Below, in pieces: positions 15,656-22,600 of a stretch of 38,087 nucleotides of DNA. Within the stretch, counting starts at the first letter, position 1, and every line of letters begins with the position of its first letter. Below the pieces are notes generated by a model. That model saw nothing but the letters and a program-made list of their open reading frames with translations, had not been told where the DNA came from and made no database searches. The DNA lies in the IMG/VR virus record IMGVR_UViG_3300049561_000013, positions 1-38,087 of that record. One strand, written 5' to 3'. The translations under genes were made by a program, and so were the position numbers. The stretch is from a virus.

Positions 15656-16560
15656 GCAGATTGAAGGAAATTTGGAAGCGTCAGTTGGAACAACAAATCG
15701 GATTCAATATGGATCCAGAAGCAATGACGAAGGTGCGTAAAATAGAGGTGGCCAAGGATTTGTTATTGGGATTGGATGAGGAGGTGGCTAAATTGGCAAA
15801 CTCTGCCACGCACTACAAGGTGCACATACTTAGGTCCACAGAGATTGAAAAAGCGAACGTTGCTGAGGCCGTGGTGGACGTATTGAAATATGCAATAGCC
15901 ATCGGGCAACTATATGGATTGACTGATACTGATTTGTACGATACGTTTCTGAACAAATCTACCGTGGTGGCCGATAAAGCGCGTGGTGAAAGGTTGTTGC
16001 TGGAACGAGATACGCGGGTGATATTATTTGATTTGGATAATGTTATTGCTGATATGTTAGATTGGGACATAGGATTGAAAAAAGCACGTGGGCAGGCGAT
16101 GGATGGCATGGGCGATGTAATGGTTACCATGCTGGAGTCGATGAAGGAAGAATTTTACAAAAGTAATGGATTTTTGAAATTATCTCCTGTAGATTCTGCT
16201 CCAGAAAGTATTCGATTGTTGAAAAGTTATGGTTGGAAAATTGTGATTATATCCGCTAGGCCAATATGGCAATATCGGCACATATATTCAGATACCGTGC
16301 AATGGTTGAATAAACATGGTATCGAATATGATTTGCTGTTATTCAACAAGGATAAGGCCGAAGCAATATATGAACACATCTTTCCAGCCATGCCATCATA
16401 TTTGGTGGAAGACAGAGAGAAACATGTTTTGGAAGTATCCGAATTGGGGATCAAGGTGTTGGTGATGGATTATTCATATAATGAGACAATCAAAGATACA
16501 AATTTGATTACACGCGTGTACGGTTGGAATGAAGTGATTAGTGTGATAGGAAGGCCATAA
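15652..16560 (+). CDS. Fusion of MazG/dUTPase-like NTP pyrophosphohydrolase with HAD 5'-nucleotidase
   Basis: A 302-residue two-domain protein. Residues 1-115 are all-alpha with KDLLLGLDEEVAKLAN and, about 30 residues later, NVAEAVVDVLKYA, the paired acidic helices of MazG/dimeric-dUTPase enzymes. Residues 123-300 form a HAD domain: nucleophile motif I FDLDNVIADM (Asp127 and Asp129), motif II IISAR, and the later acidic motif YLVEDREKHV. The HAD part resembles the 5'(3')-deoxyribonucleotidase group. The two activities in series would take a dNTP to dNMP and then to nucleoside, removing a chosen nucleotide from the pool. The substrate is not visible from the sequence. Confidence 0.7.
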   Translation: MSRLKEIWKRQLEQQIGFNMDPEAMTKVRKIEVAKDLLLGLDEEVAKLANSATHYKVHILRSTEIEKANVAEAVVDVLKYAIAIGQLYGLTDTDLYDTFLNKSTVVADKARGERLLLERDTRVILFDLDNVIADMLDWDIGLKKARGQAMDGMGDVMVTMLESMKEEFYKSNGFLKLSPVDSAPESIRLLKSYGWKIVIISARPIWQYRHIYSDTVQWLNKHGIEYDLLLFNKDKAEAIYEHIFPAMPSYLVEDREKHVLEVSELGIKVLVMDYSYNETIKDTNLITRVYGWNEVISVIGRP

Positions 16561-16564
16561 CGTC

Positions 16565-17527
16565 ATGGAACCTAAAGTAACATTGTTGAGTTGGACACAA
16601 CAGCCGCTGGAGACAGTTTATTCTGTGTGGCGTGCATCCAAAACAGAGAAGACATTGCTTTCACCTATGGAGGTTTCCACTATCATATCGAAATCTGAAA
16701 TTGAAGATACATTCAGGGCAATCATTGCTCAGAGAATACCGATTGGAGAACACATTAATTTTGTGTTTATGTTGGAAGGGGTGTCTGTTAGTTGGAGGGA
16801 GCAGGCAGTTAGGCATCGTATAGGTACACATCCATCGCCAGAAAGATTGGGTGCGGATATGACGGTGGATATAATGCCTAATTTACACAATAGTTCTTGG
16901 TGGTCCCAATCAATGCGTATTCAAAATATGGGTCGATTTTACGATGATGAGATGTTTCGTGTGCCTGATACATTGAAGGGGAAAGTAGTGCCGCGTGAAG
17001 CGCTAAATAATGGATACGATGCTACGCTGTTGTATTATCAAACTATGAGTCGTATCCAAGATGCTTACAATTCGTTGGTTGCTGCTGGAGTTCCCTTGGA
17101 AGACGCAAGGGAATTAATACCATTAGGAGCACAACATCGTATTAGTTGGAGTCTCAATATGAATTCACTCCAGCACATTCTGGGAGAAAGGGGTTGTTGG
17201 ATTCTTCAACTTGGTATATGGGGGCCTATCATTAAAGGCATGGTACGAGAGTTGGCTACAAAAATACATCCAATTTTTTATGAAATGATTTCGCCGCCGT
17301 GTATGGATGGTGATGAATTTAATGGGTGTGTATATAAAGAGGAATGCAAGAGGCGGATGAACAGCGAGGACAATCTTCCGCCGTGTCCCTTGTATGTGAA
17401 TTATCATTATTATCCACTTTTCAGTAACATTGAATTCCCTATGGTTGAAGAAATGAAAATACGGGCAGAGCAATACAGAAATTTTTGGGGTAGAAATCCT
17501 TATACAGGAAAGAGGAACGCGATATGA
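16565..17527 (+). CDS. ThyX-family flavin-dependent thymidylate synthase-like enzyme, divergent signature
   Basis: A 320-residue ThyX homologue. Family features are EHINFVFMLEGVS followed by REQAVRHR (about residues 59-85), and PLEDARELIPLGAQHRISWS then NMNSLQHILGERG, the nucleotide-binding helix region. The signature RHRxxSxNExSxR is strongly altered: at residues 83-96 it reads RHRIGTHPSPERLG, so the Asn-Glu pair, the second Ser and the final Arg are replaced. A C-terminal extension carries four cysteines (PPC, NGC, EEC, PPC; about residues 241-278), not part of the ordinary enzyme. ThyX methylates or hydroxymethylates position 5 of dUMP using folate and FAD. The changes suggest an altered substrate or chemistry. 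It overlaps the aminotransferase gene by ATGA. Confidence 0.75.
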   Translation: MEPKVTLLSWTQQPLETVYSVWRASKTEKTLLSPMEVSTIISKSEIEDTFRAIIAQRIPIGEHINFVFMLEGVSVSWREQAVRHRIGTHPSPERLGADMTVDIMPNLHNSSWWSQSMRIQNMGRFYDDEMFRVPDTLKGKVVPREALNNGYDATLLYYQTMSRIQDAYNSLVAAGVPLEDARELIPLGAQHRISWSLNMNSLQHILGERGCWILQLGIWGPIIKGMVRELATKIHPIFYEMISPPCMDGDEFNGCVYKEECKRRMNSEDNLPPCPLYVNYHYYPLFSNIEFPMVEEMKIRAEQYRNFWGRNPYTGKRNAI

Positions 17528-18687
17528 GTTTCTTGATGAATACAATAGAACCACGTGGTGGAATAGTGACTACAGGGGATTGCAAGGGAAGTTTTTTTGA
17601 AGGCGTCCACGAAGATGTTAGAATGTGGTATTTGGATTTTTTTACGGATTCTGGTACAGCATCATTAGGACACGGTTCTGTGTATCATTTGGATGCAAGA
17701 TCACGTGGTGCTGGCCAATCTCTTCATACGTTGAATCTTTTTGATAATGAATTGAGAAATCGGATTGCTGAGAAGGTGTGTCGTGTTGTAGGATATGATA
17801 AGATATTTTTTTGCAATAGTGGCACGGAAGCAATCGAAGCAGCAATCAAGTTGGCAAGAAAATATCAATATGATAAGCCATGGTTTGAATTGCAAGGTCG
17901 GTCAAAAGATCAAATCTGGTCAATAAAAGATGCATTTCATGGTAGGACTTATGGTGCTTTGGCAGCAAGTGATGGTCCAAATTATCATTTCGATGGGTTT
18001 GGACCATTTCCGGAAAGTTTTGTTTTTCAAGAAATTGATGAAATCAATTTTGATTTAGCAGCGGCAGTAATCATATCGCCTGTATTTGGTAATAATGATG
18101 TTCGCGTATATGATATTCGATGGTTAGAAAAATTGAAAATGATGTGCAACCAGAATGATACTTTGCTGATATTTGATGAGGTACAGACAGGTAGTGGCAG
18201 AACAGGCGATATCACATATGCAAAACTCATAGGAATACAACCAGATATAATGGCGTTGGCTAAAGGTTTTGGGATGGGATTTCCGGTTGCTGCAACTTTG
18301 GCTAATAATAGAGTTGCACAATCATTCACACCAGGCACACATTTTTCAACATTCGCTGGTAGTCCGCCTGCGTTGTATCACGTAGAAGTCATGTTTGATT
18401 GGTTGGATAATAATCTCTCTAAGGTGCGCAAGATGGGACAGAGGATGATGTATGATTTGGCGCAAAAGAATTGGGTGAAAACACCAAGGGGCATCGGAAT
18501 GTTTATTGCGTTTGAGATAAATGGGGATGCCAAAAAATTTTCAATGCGGTGTCTTGACAAGGGATTAGTGATTGGAGCATTCAGATCTAATCCGGTGAAA
18601 ATCACGCCGCCATTAAATTTGAGTGACGAAGAATGGGAAATTGGTTTGAGAATAATGGATAGAGTCGCCAAGGAGATGCAACTGTGA
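17524..18687 (+). CDS. Class III PLP-dependent aminotransferase
   Basis: A 387-residue enzyme close in length to acetylornithine and other class III aminotransferases. The visible path is FFCNSGTEAIEAAIKLAR (cofactor phosphate loop, about 98-115), KDAFHGRTYGAL (substrate and cofactor stacking, about 138-149), LLIFDEVQTGSGRTG (Asp218 contacts the pyridine nitrogen), and ALAKGFGMGFP with the Schiff-base Lys247. All catalytic residues seem present. Phages have no evident need for arginine or haem synthesis here. Sitting between a ThyX-like enzyme and a dNMP kinase, it may transaminate an aldehyde on a nucleotide. That substrate is inference. Confidence 0.85.
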   Translation: MSFLMNTIEPRGGIVTTGDCKGSFFEGVHEDVRMWYLDFFTDSGTASLGHGSVYHLDARSRGAGQSLHTLNLFDNELRNRIAEKVCRVVGYDKIFFCNSGTEAIEAAIKLARKYQYDKPWFELQGRSKDQIWSIKDAFHGRTYGALAASDGPNYHFDGFGPFPESFVFQEIDEINFDLAAAVIISPVFGNNDVRVYDIRWLEKLKMMCNQNDTLLIFDEVQTGSGRTGDITYAKLIGIQPDIMALAKGFGMGFPVAATLANNRVAQSFTPGTHFSTFAGSPPALYHVEVMFDWLDNNLSKVRKMGQRMMYDLAQKNWVKTPRGIGMFIAFEINGDAKKFSMRCLDKGLVIGAFRSNPVKITPPLNLSDEEWEIGLRIMDRVAKEMQL

Positions 18688-19268
18688 TAATAATGCTAGA
18701 TGGTGTTAATGGAGCAGGTAAATCAACATACGCTTATCTTCTGAAAGAAAAATTGGGAATTAATATCTGTCGGGTTTTCAGATCAGCAGACAAAAAATTG
18801 CATTGGGGTAGCACAGGGGAAGAATTGCGAAAGGAATTGACAGAACTTAAGATCCCTATAAATACACACGCAGATGATATATTCATGGCAGATTTCATGG
18901 CATCTTTTCAGGTTGATGCCATATTGGATAGAACTATTGCATCGGCAATAGTATATGGGAGAACATATAATCAATTTGATGGATGGTACACCGAAAAGAC
19001 AATAGCCAGGCGATTGCTGGATTTCTGGACATCTCTTATGGATAAATGTAAACCACCATTGATTTATATATGGATGGACGTTTCGTATGCCGTGGCAACA
19101 AAACGTTGTCATGATAGATGGTGTCCAGAAAAGAAAGATTTTGAAAAACTTAAGAAGGAATATGAGCAAATATTTTATCGCCTGCCTATGAAAAGGTTTA
19201 GATTGGATACTACCAATATTCACGAAAAGAGCGATGGTGTCGATAAGATACTCGATATTGTGAAATGA
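18684..19268 (+). CDS. Thymidylate kinase-like P-loop deoxynucleotide kinase
   Basis: A 194-residue kinase starting at GTG 18684, eight bases after AAGGAG and overlapping the upstream stop. Walker A GVNGAGKST occupies residues 7-15. An ILDRTIASAIVYGRTY segment (about 90-105) matches the DR(S/T) motif of dTMP and deoxynucleoside kinases, and a lid-like RCHDRWCPEKKD follows (about 142-153). It would phosphorylate a dNMP; the operon suggests a modified one. The 5-hydroxymethyl-dU DNA kinases of thymidine-hypermodifying phages are also P-loop kinases, so a DNA substrate cannot be excluded. Confidence 0.75.
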   Translation: MIIMLDGVNGAGKSTYAYLLKEKLGINICRVFRSADKKLHWGSTGEELRKELTELKIPINTHADDIFMADFMASFQVDAILDRTIASAIVYGRTYNQFDGWYTEKTIARRLLDFWTSLMDKCKPPLIYIWMDVSYAVATKRCHDRWCPEKKDFEKLKKEYEQIFYRLPMKRFRLDTTNIHEKSDGVDKILDIVK

Positions 19269-19269
19269 T

Positions 19270-19659
19270 ATGGCGACTTTGGAAGAAATGAGAGAGCGAT
19301 TGTCTGTTGGTCTTTCGCTGTCTACAAAAAAGAAACACACCAAATGTGTTGATTGTGGTGGTAGGCATGCTGACATTGGAGATATATATTGCGAAACTTG
19401 TAAGGGCACAGGATATATTGAAATATCAGAAAAAATTAAATCGACCAAATTGGTTAAAAAATTTAAACAAATAAAAGATTGGAATAATCGTTACGCAATT
19501 AGCGCTGATGGTAGGGATTGTTTGATAAAATTTGGTAAATATAATGGTTGTACTCTTTCGCATATATATGGCGTAGATGATGGTTATTTGGTGTGGATGC
19601 TTAATGAAGATTTTCCAAACGATTTGAAGGATGTGTGTAGATTCGTGAGGGGAAAATGA
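19270..19659 (+). CDS. Zinc-ribbon protein with ExoX-type C-terminal domain
   Basis: A 129-residue protein. Residues 26-49 hold a DnaJ-like zinc ribbon (CVDCGG, then CETCKGTGY). Residues about 84-125 carry the pattern FGKYNGCTLSHIYGVDDGYL followed by WMLNEDF, which I recognise as the small domain found at the C-terminus of exonuclease X-like proteins and in phage proteins. A DNA-binding accessory role near the polymerase is reasonable. Its stop overlaps the polymerase start by ATGA, so the two are probably translated together. Confidence 0.65.
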   Translation: MATLEEMRERLSVGLSLSTKKKHTKCVDCGGRHADIGDIYCETCKGTGYIEISEKIKSTKLVKKFKQIKDWNNRYAISADGRDCLIKFGKYNGCTLSHIYGVDDGYLVWMLNEDFPNDLKDVCRFVRGK

Positions 19660-22600
19660 CCATCAAAGAAGATTTTGTGCATTTGCACGTGCATTCTGAT
19701 TATTCGCAGCTTGATGGTTGTGGCAAGGTGGCAGACTATGCCCAGAGAGCCAAAGATATGGGGCACCCGGCGATTGCTCTCACCGAGCATGGTACTATGA
19801 GGCAATATTATACACAGCAAGAGGCATGCCAAGAACGTGGTATAAAACCTATATATGGCATTGAGTTTTATGTTGCTAACGATATGCGCCGAAAAGGGTT
19901 GACTGACGATGAAAAAACAGAAATTACCAGAGATTTGAAAAGAGGTGAACGAAAGGGTGCAATCAAAGAATATGAAGAGCGTGAGGGTATTCGAGACAGA
20001 TGGCATCTGACCGTTTGGGCCCAGAACGATGTTGGCATGAAAAATCTTTTCAAATTGTCTACCAATGCATGGTTGGATGGATTTTATTACAAACCAAGGA
20101 TTGATGTCGAAGAACTTTTGAAATACAAAGATGGTTTGCTTGTGGCCACCGGGTGTCAATCGAGCATCATTATGGATCATGCTTGTTTGGGCAAGCGAAA
20201 ACGTGCGTTAAAAGAAGCGGACCGTTTATATGAGGCATTTGGAGATAAATTATGGCTTGAAGTGATGCCCCACGCTGGTAATGATCAGATATTGGCCAAT
20301 AAGTTTGCTATGGAACTTATGGGACGTTGGAAAAATATTGATATGGTGGCAACACAAGATGCTCATTATGTTGACGCTTCTGATTCTGAGGCACACGAAG
20401 TACTTCTGTGTATCGGCACAGGAGATAAAATGAAAAATCCCGATAGATTTCGATTTGGTGATGGCGAATTATATTTGAAATCACGAAAAGAAATGTTTCG
20501 TGATTTTACTAAAAACCATGATTATATGGGCAGCAAACTTATTAAACGTGCGTTGAATAATACATTAGTTGTGTCCAATATTATAGATGAAGACATTGTA
20601 AAAATAGATAGGTTTGCTTGTTTAATGCCACCGGTGGATGTGCCTAGTCGATATAACGGTGATGAATATGCTTACGTGAAAGCTATGTGCGTACACGGTT
20701 GGGAATGGCGAGAAATACCAAGTAGAGTGTCTACGTATGCAAAAAAACATGCGATAACATACAAAGAAGCGATGACTATTTACAAGTCTCGACTGAAACA
20801 CGAATTACAAGCAATTCAAAAACAAAAATTTATTACGTATTTTCTGTTGGTAAGGGATTTATATGATTGGGCGCGCAAACAGGATATTATGTGCGGTCCT
20901 GGACGCGGTTCAGCTGCCGGATCATTCGTGGCATATTTATTAGGTATCACATCTGTTGATCCTATTGAACACGCTTTGCTGTTTGAACGTTTTATTAATC
21001 CGGCACGTGTTGATATGCCCGATATAGATATGGATTTTGAGGATGTTCGAAGACAAGAGATCATCGAATATCTCAGACAAAAATACGGCGCAGATAGGGT
21101 GAGCCAGATAGCAACGGTTTCACAACTTAGTGGTAAGCAGTGTTTAAAAGACATATCAAGGGTGCTGGAAATACCGTATGCGGATGTGAATGAAGTAACC
21201 AACTCTATTATCGAACGGTCCAGCGGTGATGAGCGAGTCAGCCAGACAATAGTGGATTCGTTCAAAGACTTTAAAGTGTGTCGTGAATTCAATAAAAAAT
21301 ATCCCGATGTGTTGAAATATGCTCGGAAATTGGAAGGCATGCATAAGAATTTGGGTATTCATGCTGCTGGTGTGGTAACAAGTCCGGTGCCGTTGGTGGA
21401 TATTACGCCGCTGGAGGTCAGAAAGCACGCGGATGGCGATGTTGTTGTGACTGCTGTTGATATGAATGGGGTTCAAGCGCACGGTCTGCTCAAGATGGAT
21501 GTTTTGGGACTTAGAACGTTGGCGGTGTTGAAAGATGCTGTTAGGGCCATAAAAGAACGTCATAACGTGGTGATAGATTTAGAACGTTTGGATTTGAATT
21601 TGGCTGATATACTTCAAGCATTTACTGCCCATGATTATGTGGGCATTTTTCAATATGATTCACCGGGTGCGGATAAAATATGTACAGGCGTGTCGTTTGA
21701 TACATTTGAAGATGTGGCTGCTATGACTGCCTTGAATCGTCCAGGCACAGCAAGGAGTGGATTGGCCACCGAATATGTGGATCGTAAGAAGCACCCAGAA
21801 AAAAGAACACAAGGGCATTTTCATCCAAAGGTTTCAGCAATCACAGCGGATACCATGGGTGTCATTGTGTATCAAGAACATGTACAACGAATTTTTACAG
21901 ATATAGCTGGTTTCCCTCCAGGCACGGCAGATTCGTTGCGTAAGAAGATTGCAAAAAAATTTGGTGACGAGACAATCGGGAAAGAACGCGAGAATTTTAT
22001 TCGTGGGGCGCGTGAGCACTCTGGAATCGATGAAAAGATTGCCGGGAAAATAATGGATGCGATAACATTTTTTGGATGTTTGAAGTGCGATACTATGATT
22101 TCCACGCCAAGTGGTTTAAAAAGAATTGACCATTTGAGAGATGGCGACGCGGTATATTCATATTTAAATGGTAAATTGGTTGTTAATACGATAAAGTCTG
22201 TTGGTATTTCTGGTGTTAAAAAAATAGTCTTAATGGATACAACGTGCGGTACAGTATTTTCAACATTGGAGCATTGGTGGAGAAATGGTTTTGGTGAATA
22301 TATTCAAACTAAAAAGTTGAATATAGGAGATAAATTGGAGGTTGTAAATGTGTATAATGGAAGGATGTACAAGGGAAACATTGGCAAAAGGATTGTGCGG
22401 CCCGCACTACCAACAAAAATACAGAAAAGAAAAAACGGAATCAGGAAATCCTGTTGGTTCAATACACAGCAAAACAAGTATTCGTGGCAAAGGGTGGAAA
22501 AAAGGTCTGGACAAGACGCATCCATCAATCGCGGCGCAATCCGAAAAGATTTGTGGTTCAAAAAATCCTTCTTGGGCGGGTGGCCATATATCAGAATTCA

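Noticed and set aside
18684-19268. Polynucleotide kinase or 5-hmdU DNA kinase as first call
   Set aside because: The DR(S/T) motif region and size fit the thymidylate kinase-like group better; the DNA kinase option is kept only as an alternative.
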